This document shows positions 1-7,238 of a stretch of 64,000 nucleotides of DNA, piece by piece. The DNA comes from Haloarcula amylovorans (lineage in GTDB: Archaea > Halobacteriota > Halobacteria > Halobacteriales > Haloarculaceae), in assembly GCF_004681185.1 (NCBI RefSeq), contig NZ_SRIF01000002.1, positions 539,994 to 603,993 of the forward strand, read 5' to 3'. Under the pieces are notes generated by a model, which made no database searches, was not told the origin of the DNA, and saw nothing but the letters and a program-made list of their open reading frames with translations. Position numbers and translations under genes: made by a program. Numbering within the stretch: position 1 is the stretch's first letter; each line of letters begins with the position of its first letter.

Positions 1-1
1 A

Positions 2-718
2 GGCGAGGCGATGGACCGCGCCGACGAGTTCGGCGTCGGTGCGGTGGGCGTCCACAATTCGAATCACCTCGGCATGCTGGGCTACTACACGGACCAGCTC
101 CAGCGCGAGGGCTACGTCGGCATCGCCATGACGAACACGGAACCGGCGATGCCACCCTACGGCGGCGCTGAGCCGGTGCTAGGGACGAATCCGATCGCCA
201 TCGGCCTGCCGACCGACCCCGTGTTCAACCTCGACATGTCCACCTCGGCCATCGCTCGCGGGACCGTCCTCGAAACGCGGGAAGCGGGCGAATCGATTCC
301 CGAGGGGGTCGCACTCGATGCCGAGGGCGAACCGACGACGGACCCCGAAGCGGCGCTGGAGGGGACCATCCTCCCGTTCGGTGGGCCGAAAGGTTCCGGG
401 TTGGCGATCGCCGTCGAGGTGCTGGCTGGCGGCCTGGTCGGCGCGGCGATGGGCGAGGACGTCACCGGCACGTACCACACGGAAGACCCCTGCACGAAAG
501 GCGACCTCTTTCTCGCGCTCGACCCCGAAGTGCTGGGTTCGCAGGGCGCTCCCGCTCGGATGTCGGCGTTCCTGCGGGAACTGAAACAGACGGAGACGAA
601 TGCGACGGTCGAGGAAATTCGGCTCCCGGGCGAACGCTCGGTCAGCCGTGACCGTACACAGGAGCGTATCGACATTCCTGCGGACCTCTGGGAGCAGGTC
701 GAGGACCTTCGCGGGTAA
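2..718 (+). CDS. Ldh_2-family (malate/L-lactate/sulfolactate) dehydrogenase, 5' truncated by window edge
   Basis: C-terminal two thirds of an NAD(P)-dependent 2-hydroxy-acid dehydrogenase of the Ldh_2 family (malate/L-lactate dehydrogenase, ureidoglycolate dehydrogenase, ComC sulfolactate dehydrogenase). The frame is open to the left edge, so the first Met at 11 is probably internal; the family is usually about 340 aa and about 240 remain. Visible family motifs are VGVHNSNHLGMLGYY, a GTNPIAIGLPT segment and FGGPKGSGLA, where many members have GHKGYGL. A TRAP transporter follows downstream. Which hydroxy acid it oxidises cannot be told from this fragment. Confidence 0.85.
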   Translation, partial: GEAMDRADEFGVGAVGVHNSNHLGMLGYYTDQLQREGYVGIAMTNTEPAMPPYGGAEPVLGTNPIAIGLPTDPVFNLDMSTSAIARGTVLETREAGESIPEGVALDAEGEPTTDPEAALEGTILPFGGPKGSGLAIAVEVLAGGLVGAAMGEDVTGTYHTEDPCTKGDLFLALDPEVLGSQGAPARMSAFLRELKQTETNATVEEIRLPGERSVSRDRTQERIDIPADLWEQVEDLRG

Positions 719-722
719 GCTC

Positions 723-1166
723 CTACTTCGACTTTCCACAGACGGTTACCGGAACGTCCGTCCCGAAGATGACCGACTGGGTGACACTCCCGAAGATTGC
801 CTTACCTGCCGGTGACGTGTTCTTCCCGCCGATGTGAATACTATCGACATCTCTGGCCTTCGCGATTCGAGTTATCTCCGAGGACGGATTCCCACTCGCG
901 AGTTCCAGTTCGACGGTTGCCGACGACGCTTCGAGTGCCTCCGCCGTCTCCTGAACGCTGACAGGGATCTGGTGTTCGAACTCCTCGTCGTCGTATCCAC
1001 TCGCTAGCTGGTGAATCGAGACGCGCTGTGAGATTTGGGTATTTCTGAACACGTGAACGAGCGTGATTTCACATCGATCGACGGCGTCAATCAGCCGTTT
1101 GACAGCGTCTACGAGATGGTTTGCGGTTTCTCGGTCGTCGTCTACGGCGAGTAGTATGCGGTACAT
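723..1166 (-). CDS. Universal stress protein (UspA family)
   Basis: Single-domain USP of 147 aa. It starts MYRILLAVDDD, the usual beta-1 strand with the ATP-contacting Asp, and ends with an IGGKNTSPAGKAIFGSVTQ stretch that matches the nucleotide-binding loop of ATP-binding USPs. It runs convergent to the dehydrogenase fragment (4 nt gap) and divergent from the TAXI binding protein. A TATA-like TTTAATAG on the minus strand around 1190-1198 would give a nearly leaderless transcript. USPs often sit beside transporters as regulators, as TeaD does for a TRAP system; that role is inferred here. Confidence 0.9.
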   Translation of the reverse strand: MYRILLAVDDDRETANHLVDAVKRLIDAVDRCEITLVHVFRNTQISQRVSIHQLASGYDDEEFEHQIPVSVQETAEALEASSATVELELASGNPSSEITRIAKARDVDSIHIGGKNTSPAGKAIFGSVTQSVIFGTDVPVTVCGKSK

Positions 1167-1296
1167 CGTTTGCTGTTGTGACGAGAATAGCTATTAAAGG
1201 ATAGGGTGCCATTGGTGTCGTCATCGATGTCAGCGGTATATTTACGATATAATATCTCGAATAAACACCCACTGTGAACGTGATAACCGATAATGT

Positions 1297-1308
1297 TATT
1301 ATTATCGT
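1297..1308 (+). promoter_or_regulatory. TATA-type promoter for the TAXI binding-protein gene
   Basis: AT-rich TTATTATTA element centred near 1303 in an otherwise GC-rich spacer. A start site about 27 nt on falls near 1330, just before the ATG at 1335, as expected for a leaderless or near-leaderless haloarchaeal transcript. It also favours 1335 over the upstream ATG at 1293. Confidence 0.5.
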
Positions 1309-1334
1309 TTGTGTGTGTCATGGTGTGTCGTGTC

Positions 1335-2468
1335 ATGACATCTAGGAAGCAATCGACCGATAGGGTATCACGTCGGCGAGTACTGAAGTTGACCGGAGCA
1401 GCGGGCATCGCGGGATTGGCTGGGTGTACGGAAGATAGCACCGGCGATGGCGGCGATGGCGGCGGTGGTGGCGGAACGAGCGGCGACGGCGGTAGCGGCG
1501 GAACGGGGAATGGAACCCAATCCGGCGATGGCGGCAGTAACGGCGGTCAGATCCTACTGGAGACGGCGGGCGGGTCCCCCGGCGGAACCGGCTACGCCAT
1601 CATGAACGCGATGCTGTCCGGTGCCTCCGCCGAATACCCCGAGTTGACCTACAACATCCTGCCTGGCGGATGGGTCGGGAACAACACTCGACTCCAGAAT
1701 CAGGAGATAGACCTCGGGCACACGACGCTCGCCGCAGGAACGCTCGCGGCCAATGGGAATGAACCCTACGCCGACAAGGGATGGGACCAGCCGCCGAGTA
1801 ACATCCGTGGCGTCCTCGCAGACCAGAGCGAGCTGTTCTTCTTCGTGGTCGCACAGAGCGACTTCCCCTACGATACGCTGACGGCGGCCGCAGAAGACGA
1901 CTACGCCATCAACGTGACGAACCAGCCAAAGGGGACCTTCGGTGGGTTCTTGTGGGACACCGTCCTCAACAATCTGAACTATTCGCAGAGTAAGATTCAG
2001 GAACTCGGTGGGTCCTACCGCCGCGTTGGCTGGAACGACGCCGCACAACTGTTCTCCGACGGGCAGGTTGACGCCATTCTCGCGGTCGGCGGACGTGATC
2101 TGGGCTGGCTCAACAACATCTCATCGGGCTCCGACGTGAAGTATCTCAGTTGGGACGACAAGTTCCGAACGCAGATCAGCGAAGAGTACGGCGTTCTGGA
2201 AGCAGATCTCGAGGACGTCTTCCCGCAGCAGGACGGGACGCTCAAGTGTACGCAGGACAGCGGCCTCATCGGTACGCATTCCGGCGTCTCTGAGAAAGCA
2301 GTCTACACGGTGACGAAAGGGATCCTCGCCCGAGCGGATCAGATTCGACAGTCGACCGGTCTCCTCGAACCGTTCGAGGTCGGGCCCGATATGATCGATC
2401 CGAGCCCCTTCGAGATCCACCCGGGAGCCGTGAAAGCATATAAGGAAGAAGGCGTCGGCGATTTCTGA
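1335..2468 (+). CDS. TAXI-family TRAP transporter solute-binding lipoprotein
   Basis: Extracytoplasmic substrate-binding protein of the TAXI (TRAP-associated extracytoplasmic immunogenic) family. The start at 1335 gives a Tat signal (SRRRVLK) and a lipobox ending LAGC, with Cys31 as the lipid anchor. A Gly/Asp/Ser-rich linker of about 40 residues follows, as is usual for haloarchaeal lipoproteins. The mature domain opens with GGSPGGTGYAIMNAM, the typical TAXI ligand-loop start. An alternative ATG at 1293 would put 14 hydrophobic residues before the twin arginines and is less likely. It should deliver ligand to the fused permease at 3708; the ligand is unknown. Confidence 0.9.
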   Translation: MTSRKQSTDRVSRRRVLKLTGAAGIAGLAGCTEDSTGDGGDGGGGGGTSGDGGSGGTGNGTQSGDGGSNGGQILLETAGGSPGGTGYAIMNAMLSGASAEYPELTYNILPGGWVGNNTRLQNQEIDLGHTTLAAGTLAANGNEPYADKGWDQPPSNIRGVLADQSELFFFVVAQSDFPYDTLTAAAEDDYAINVTNQPKGTFGGFLWDTVLNNLNYSQSKIQELGGSYRRVGWNDAAQLFSDGQVDAILAVGGRDLGWLNNISSGSDVKYLSWDDKFRTQISEEYGVLEADLEDVFPQQDGTLKCTQDSGLIGTHSGVSEKAVYTVTKGILARADQIRQSTGLLEPFEVGPDMIDPSPFEIHPGAVKAYKEEGVGDF

Positions 2469-2575
2469 GCCGTCGGCACTCGACGGTCGCAGTCAGTATT
2501 TTATCGTCGGTGGAGAGAACAGAGACAGGAGAACGAGAATCGAGGGCGTAAGCCTGCGGTACGAACTCAAATGGG

Positions 2576-2896
2576 TTAGCTGTAGTCGGTCCCGCCGCGC
2601 TCTACGGACATCTCGTCGAATTTATCTTGTCGCTTCAGTTCGCGTCGATAGATCAGCAGCCCGATTCCGGCGATCATGAGTAGCGGCCAGAGGTATATCT
2701 GCATGTCGACGCTCGTGACGCTATTTGCGACGACGTACGTGAGCAACACCCCGAGGAACAGGAGTCCGAATCCGACCCAACTCATCGCCGAGATGTTCTC
2801 GTATCCGGTCTCCCGAATCGTGAGCGCCATCGGGAGGAGACTGAATACGAGGACGAACAGGAGTCGCATCGGCACGACTTCGATAATGTCTACCAT
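2576..2896 (-). CDS. Small three-TM membrane protein of unknown function
   Basis: 106-residue membrane protein with three hydrophobic segments (about residues 9-25, 37-55 and 66-82) and a charged C-terminal tail. I do not recognise the family. The start at 2896 (MVDIIEVVPMRLL) is preferred over an ATG at 2971 because a minus-strand TATA box (TTTATATCC, about 2919-2927) lies about 27 nt upstream, giving a leaderless mRNA. It sits divergently between the TAXI binding protein and the SdhC-like gene, so it probably belongs to the same transport locus but is transcribed separately. Confidence 0.7.
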   Translation of the reverse strand: MVDIIEVVPMRLLFVLVFSLLPMALTIRETGYENISAMSWVGFGLLFLGVLLTYVVANSVTSVDMQIYLWPLLMIAGIGLLIYRRELKRQDKFDEMSVERGGTDYS

Positions 2897-2975
2897 GGTC
2901 GATTTTGCCTCGGCATAGGATATAAATCTACTGCCGAGATGGTCCGGAGCCAGTGACAGATGTCTTAACAAAACC

Positions 2976-2984
2976 TATATTATA
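2976..2984 (+). promoter_or_regulatory. TATA box for the SdhC-like/SdhD-like/TRAP permease operon
   Basis: The nonamer TATATTATA lies about 30 nt before the ATG at 3010. Archaeal start sites fall about 25-30 nt past the TATA box, which points to a leaderless start at 3010 rather than the in-frame ATG at 2995. Confidence 0.55.
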
Positions 2985-3009
2985 CTAAGGCGAAATGTGC
3001 TACCATACC

Positions 3010-3372
3010 ATGGGAAACGAGAACACGAGGGTGTATCGCCGAGAAGTGACTAACGTCTCGTCGTGGCGCGAGTTCTCCGTCCCCCACGTCGCGTTCGCGT
3101 TGCACCGAATCACGGGGTGGCTGTTGCTCATCTGGGTGGGGTATCACCTCGTCCTCCCCGCACTAACCGCATCGCCGACGAGCGTACAACCGCCCGGCGG
3201 GAAGCTACTCACGGTGGGGCTGTTGAGCGTTCTTTTTTTCCACGGAATCAATGGGATACGGCTCTTGATCAACGAGTCGCTGGGACTTGGAATCGGCAGT
3301 ATCGAACGGTTGTTCAAAGGGACTGTCGCGGCTACCGCGATAACGGCCATCGTAATGTGGGTGGTCGTATGA
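3010..3372 (+). CDS. SdhC-like cytochrome b membrane-anchor protein (orphan)
   Basis: 120-residue three-TM protein resembling the cytochrome b556 subunit of succinate dehydrogenase/fumarate reductase. The N-terminal helix carries FALHRITGW, matching the SdhC ILHRxSG quinone-site motif, although the usual Ser before it is not seen. Helix 2 carries FFHGINGIRLL, which fits the haem-ligand motif H-x3-G-x-R. No flavoprotein or iron-sulfur subunit is nearby. Its stop overlaps the next start (ATGA), so the two subunits are probably translationally coupled. Function with a TRAP system is unproven; it may supply a quinone- or haem-linked anchor for an unseen partner. Confidence 0.7.
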   Translation: MGNENTRVYRREVTNVSSWREFSVPHVAFALHRITGWLLLIWVGYHLVLPALTASPTSVQPPGGKLLTVGLLSVLFFHGINGIRLLINESLGLGIGSIERLFKGTVAATAITAIVMWVVV

Positions 3373-3689
3373 GCGAAGCAACGATGACGCGGTCCCCAGC
3401 GACAGTCGGCTACGCACCGTGGATCATCCACCGGGCGACCGCCGTCTTGCTCGTGATACTCTTAGCGATTCACGTCGGTGTGCAGGTGTTCGGCATCACC
3501 GTCTTCTACGAGGCGGGCGTGTATCAGCCACTTCTCGACCTGACGCTACTCGCTGTGTTCACCCACGGTTTCCTCGGCGTCAGAGCAACGCTACTCGAGA
3601 CCACGTGGGGCAGGACGACGAAACGCCTCGCAGTTTGGGCCCTCGGGATACTCTTCCTCGCTATCGTCGCCATCCGCCTCATCGGCTAA
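3369..3689 (+). CDS. SdhD-like cytochrome b membrane-anchor protein (orphan)
   Basis: 106-residue three-TM protein. The start at 3369 overlaps the upstream stop by 4 nt; an in-frame upstream ATG at 3063 lies wholly inside the SdhC-like gene and is rejected. Helix 1 carries WIIHRATAV and helix 2 carries FTHGFLGVRATLLET, the same HR(A/I)T then H-x3-G-x-R layout as its neighbour. The pair thus looks like the two haem-sandwiching anchors of complex II or a homologous b-type cytochrome dimer. It is followed after 18 nt by the TRAP permease and is likely co-transcribed with it. Confidence 0.7.
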   Translation: MSEATMTRSPATVGYAPWIIHRATAVLLVILLAIHVGVQVFGITVFYEAGVYQPLLDLTLLAVFTHGFLGVRATLLETTWGRTTKRLAVWALGILFLAIVAIRLIG

Positions 3690-3707
3690 CGAGACTATAC
3701 AAGATCC

Positions 3708-5651
3708 ATGACGACAACCACACAATCCACGACCGACGACGAACTATACGCCAAACTACGCAGCAGCGGCCAGTTCGCGATTTCGTTGCTGGCCATCGTT
3801 ACGTCGCTGTTTCACCTCTATACAGGAGCGTTCGGTATCTTCGGCTCGCTCGTCCAGCGCTCCGCTCACGTCTATCTCCTCGCCGCACTCACCTTCGCCA
3901 TCGTCCCGTTCATGGGAAGTCACAAGATCAGGTACCGATTGGTCGATCTCCTTCTGATAGCGCTCTCGCTCTCCGGGATGGGGTACATCATCCTCAACTA
4001 CCAACGGCTGTTGAACAAGACGGCGTACGTGACGGCACCGGCGCAGCTGGATTTCGTCTACACCGTCATCTCGGTCGTTCTGGTCATCGAGGCGACGCGG
4101 CGTATCGTCGGCCGACTGCTCGCGTCCATCGTGACGCTGATTCTGGTCGGCGGGTTCTTCTCGAGTCATCTCCCAGCGCCGTTCACCAGCCCGTCCGTCC
4201 CGACCTCGAACTGGGTCGACGGCCTGTTCGTCACGACGAACGGTCTCTGGGGCATCCCGACGCGCGTCTCCGCGACGTTCATCTTCCTGTTCGTGGTCAT
4301 GGCCGCGTTCCTCGAAGTGACCGGAGCCGGACGATTCCTCCTCGACTTCGCGAAATCGCTGGTCGGTCGACGGCAGGGCGGTGCGGCGAAGATTGCCGTC
4401 GTCGCCAGTACCCTTTTCGGCAGCCTCTCGGGGAGCGCGGCGGCGAACGTCTACGGGACCGGTATCTTCACCATCCCGACGATGAAGAAGTTCGGTTACA
4501 AGAACTCCTTCGCCGGGGCAACCGAAGTCGCCGCCTCGTGTGGAGGACAGATCATGCCACCTATCATGGGGGCCGGGGCGTTCATCATGGCGCAGTTCCT
4601 CGGCATCGACTACATCGTCATCGCCCTCGCGGCGGTGATACCGGCGGCGTTGTACTACCTCTCGGTGTACTTCTCCGTCCACGCCGAGACGATAAACGAG
4701 GGGATTCAGCCGATCCCCGAAGACGAGATCGACCCGCCCATGGAGGTGCTACGAACCCAGCGCGGCTACGCAGCCTCCTTCTTCGTGACGATAATCATCC
4801 TCTTTTACATGCTCTTCGAGGGGTACACCATTTATCGGGCGGTGTTCTTCAGCGTCATCGTCCTCATGTTCGTGAGCGCGCTCCAGCCCCAGTCGCGAGT
4901 CGGCGTCGATGAACTCGCGATAGCGCTGGACAAGGGCGCTCGCAACGCAACCCAAATCGCGATGGCGACGGCGTGTGCGTCAATCGTCCTCGGGACGCTG
5001 AACACCTCCGGACTGGGCGTCATCTTCGGGCAGTGGGTCGTCGCTCTGGCCGGTGGCGTCGTCATCCTGCTGTTGGTGCTGGTTGCCGCCTTCTCCATCG
5101 TCCTCGGGTTTGGGATGCCCACGACGGCCGCGTACATCCTGGCGGCCGCGTTACTCGGTCCCGCGCTCGTCGCCGTGGACATGGGCGGCCTGAAAGCGCA
5201 GTTCTTCATCTTCACCTTCGCGGTGTATTCGACGATTACCCCGCCCGTCGCGCTCGCCGCCTTCGCCGCGGGACAGGTCGCAGACGCCGACCCGATCACG
5301 GTCGCGCTCAAGGCGATGAAGATGGTCCTACCGACGTTCATCATCCCGCTGCGGTACGTCTACCGCCCGGCCATCCTACTGCAGATGCCGGCGTCCGCTA
5401 TCGTCATCGACACGCTAGCGCTCGGTCTGGCGGTCATCCTCATCCAAATCGGCATGTGGGGCTGGCCGGTCGAGAACAAGGTCGCACGCGGGTTCGCCAT
5501 CCTCAGCTCGGTCCTGTTGATGGTCCCGCCACAGGTCATGCCGATCAGCCTGCCGATGCTCATCGTCGTCGGCCTCCTCTGTGCCGGGCTAATGGTGCTG
5601 ACCGAAGCCTACGACCGAGATAGAGCGCTCCCCCGGCTCAACCTGAACTAG
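3708..5651 (+). CDS. TRAP transporter fused permease (4TM/12TM, TAXI type)
   Basis: 647-residue membrane protein fusing the small (DctQ-like) and large (DctM-like) TRAP subunits, the normal form for TAXI systems. The large-subunit signature is clear: SLSGSAAANVYGTG, then CGGQIMPPIMGAGAFIMA around residues 280-295, and a second half with GFGMPTTAAYILAA and STITPPVALAAFAAG repeats. Transport should be driven by a Na+ or H+ gradient with ligand from the lipoprotein encoded at 1335. Two SdhC/D-like genes directly precede it with short gaps. Substrate unknown. Confidence 0.92.
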   Translation: MTTTTQSTTDDELYAKLRSSGQFAISLLAIVTSLFHLYTGAFGIFGSLVQRSAHVYLLAALTFAIVPFMGSHKIRYRLVDLLLIALSLSGMGYIILNYQRLLNKTAYVTAPAQLDFVYTVISVVLVIEATRRIVGRLLASIVTLILVGGFFSSHLPAPFTSPSVPTSNWVDGLFVTTNGLWGIPTRVSATFIFLFVVMAAFLEVTGAGRFLLDFAKSLVGRRQGGAAKIAVVASTLFGSLSGSAAANVYGTGIFTIPTMKKFGYKNSFAGATEVAASCGGQIMPPIMGAGAFIMAQFLGIDYIVIALAAVIPAALYYLSVYFSVHAETINEGIQPIPEDEIDPPMEVLRTQRGYAASFFVTIIILFYMLFEGYTIYRAVFFSVIVLMFVSALQPQSRVGVDELAIALDKGARNATQIAMATACASIVLGTLNTSGLGVIFGQWVVALAGGVVILLLVLVAAFSIVLGFGMPTTAAYILAAALLGPALVAVDMGGLKAQFFIFTFAVYSTITPPVALAAFAAGQVADADPITVALKAMKMVLPTFIIPLRYVYRPAILLQMPASAIVIDTLALGLAVILIQIGMWGWPVENKVARGFAILSSVLLMVPPQVMPISLPMLIVVGLLCAGLMVLTEAYDRDRALPRLNLN

Positions 5652-5754
5652 TCAGCACCGGTCTCTCTGTTTTTCGGTCGCTGTCGAGCGAATCCCGCTC
5701 TCATACGCCTGCTTCGAGACGGCGCTATCCCACCGAGCGAGCGAACCTGTGCAG

Positions 5755-5764
5755 TAAATTAAAG
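5755..5764 (+). promoter_or_regulatory. TATA-like element before the small membrane peptide and UPF0324 gene
   Basis: TAAATTAAAG in a GC-rich spacer lies about 34-43 nt before the ATG at 5798. It predicts a start near 5787 and a short leader of about 11 nt. It suggests that the 44-codon gene and the exporter have their own promoter. Confidence 0.35.
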
Positions 5765-5797
5765 TATTGCCGTCGCATTTGTGCGAGCAACGGAATC

Positions 5798-5932
5798 ATG
5801 AAAGTCCAGCAGAATCTCACCACCGTGAGTAGCGTTAGCACTGTTCATCGCTGGTGGCACGAGCTAGAGCGAGGGTGGCAAGCGACCATCCTCGGTCTCG
5901 TCCTCTGTCTCGCCGCGCTCGTACTGGTGTGA
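5798..5932 (+). CDS. 44-residue single-TM peptide upstream of the UPF0324 exporter
   Basis: ATG-initiated frame of 44 codons ending 1 nt before the exporter start. Its N-terminal half is soluble and contains HRWWHELERGWQ; the C-terminal half is one hydrophobic helix (about residues 29-44). The aromatic segment followed by a helix resembles the extra N-terminal helix (WWAxWxGL-like) seen in some longer UPF0324 proteins, so it may be a detached first helix or a small partner subunit. Tight spacing implies co-transcription and translational coupling. Function is unknown; being real is supported by position and composition only. Confidence 0.55.
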   Translation: MKVQQNLTTVSSVSTVHRWWHELERGWQATILGLVLCLAALVLV

Positions 5933-5933
5933 G

Positions 5934-6932
5934 ATGGGTGACGAGCCTCGGTCGGTGCGGACACTCCTCCCGGGACTTCTCTTACTGGTTAGTTTCGGCG
6001 TCGTCGCGAAGCTCTCCGCGTCATTTCTCGGGTGGGGGACGCCGCTCATCTTCGCTGTGCTGTTTGGTGCGCTCCTCAGTAACAGCTACGGACTCCCGAC
6101 ATCGCTGGAACCGGGCGTCGACGCGTACAAACTCCTCTTGGAAGTCGGAATCGTCCTATTGGGTGCCAGCATCTCGCTGAGCGACGTCATCGACGCCGGG
6201 CCGCGAATCCTCGGCTTGACCGTCGCTGTCGTCGCGTTCGGTGTTCTCTTAGTCGAGTTCCTCGCTCGGTACGTCTTCGGCCTCTCCGGTCGAACCCCGG
6301 CACTGTTGGCGACCGGGTCGAGCATCTGTGGCGTCTCTGCGGTCCTCGCTGTCGCGGGAACGATCGACGCCTCGGAGAACGACATCGCGTACGCCACGGC
6401 GACCATTCTCGTCTTCGACGCGCTCACGCTGGTCGCGTTCCCCATAGCGGGAAGCATCCTCGACATGTCCTCGGTGTCGTTCGGAATCTGGTCCGGGCTC
6501 AGCATGTTCAGCACCGGTCCGGTCGCCGCCGCTGGTTTCGCTTTCAGTCAGACCGCCGGTGAGTGGGCGACGCTGACGAAGCTTACGCGTAACTCGCTCA
6601 TCGGACTGGTCGTCCTCGCGTACTCGTTTTCCTACTCACTCGGTGGTGAGAAGCGAGCGTCTCCACGGATGTTCTGGAACCAGTTCCCGAAGTTCCTCAT
6701 CGGGTTCTTCCTCGTCGCGGCCATCGCTAACCTGCCCGGAATCTCGACGGGGTTCGTAGACACCGTCGGGACGGTCTCGGACTGGCTGTTCGTCTTCGCC
6801 TTCGTCGGATTGGGCTGTGGAATCCAGACCAAGAATCTCCGAGAAACCGGCATTCGACCGTTCCTGACGGTGCTGTTGTACCTGCTTATCATCGCCACCA
6901 TCAGCTTTCTCGCCGTGCAAGCGATATTCTAA
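5934..6932 (+). CDS. UPF0324 / YeiH-family putative sulfate exporter
   Basis: 332-residue protein with about 10 TM helices, of the family annotated as YeiH, UPF0324 or Putative Sulfate Exporter. Typical motifs are LLEVGIVLLGASISLSDV, LLATGSSICGVSAVLAVAG and ATATILVFDALTLVAFP. The protein is full length. Family members with sulfonate-degradation genes (SuyZ) are proposed to export sulfate or sulfite; others have unknown roles. Its place behind a TRAP transporter and a sulfolactate-dehydrogenase-type enzyme makes a sulfonate connection worth testing. It starts 1 nt after the small peptide stop. Confidence 0.88.
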   Translation: MGDEPRSVRTLLPGLLLLVSFGVVAKLSASFLGWGTPLIFAVLFGALLSNSYGLPTSLEPGVDAYKLLLEVGIVLLGASISLSDVIDAGPRILGLTVAVVAFGVLLVEFLARYVFGLSGRTPALLATGSSICGVSAVLAVAGTIDASENDIAYATATILVFDALTLVAFPIAGSILDMSSVSFGIWSGLSMFSTGPVAAAGFAFSQTAGEWATLTKLTRNSLIGLVVLAYSFSYSLGGEKRASPRMFWNQFPKFLIGFFLVAAIANLPGISTGFVDTVGTVSDWLFVFAFVGLGCGIQTKNLRETGIRPFLTVLLYLLIIATISFLAVQAIF

Positions 6933-7238
6933 CGCCGCGACCGGGCATTTTCGTCGGTTTTCCGGATGTAGAACTGTCTTTGATCACATACTCCCCTAAT
7001 ACACTGAAATTTTGCGCCTTGTAGGCATTATATACTCATATCTAGTTCCATATAATCATATTTGACTTCACAATTGACAATTCTGGAGCTAGTTAACTTA
7101 TTTACCCATATTCACAGTCATATTCGGCGAAAGTGAAACTATAGTATAGGGATTGAGTCGCGTCGGAGGGCATTACTTCTCGGTCGAAAGTGAGCCGACC
7201 CGACGGATTTTTGCGTCTCGACAATCCCCCTTGGGATA
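6933..7238. other. 306-bp intergenic region with an AT-rich island
   Basis: No gene seen. The stretch from about 6980 to 7160 is far richer in A and T than either neighbour and holds several TATA-like words (TATATACTCATAT, ATATAATCATATTTG). It separates the transport block from the polysaccharide locus and probably carries a promoter for the epimerase at 7239. It could also mark an old insertion boundary; no inverted repeat or target duplication was recognised. Confidence 0.5.

Noticed and set aside
1476-1550. Gly/Ser/Asp-rich DNA repeat in the TAXI binding protein as a special repeat element
   Set aside because: It is the ordinary flexible linker after the lipobox of haloarchaeal lipoproteins.
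3063-3368. Upstream extension of the SdhD-like gene to give a 208-residue protein
   Set aside because: The extension lies in another frame of the SdhC-like gene and is Arg-rich; the ATGA overlap at 3369 gives a normal small anchor protein.
5798-6932. Frameshift joining the 44-codon peptide to the UPF0324 exporter
   Set aside because: The exporter is already full length with a normal start and the peptide has its own promoter-like element, so two genes are more likely than one broken gene.
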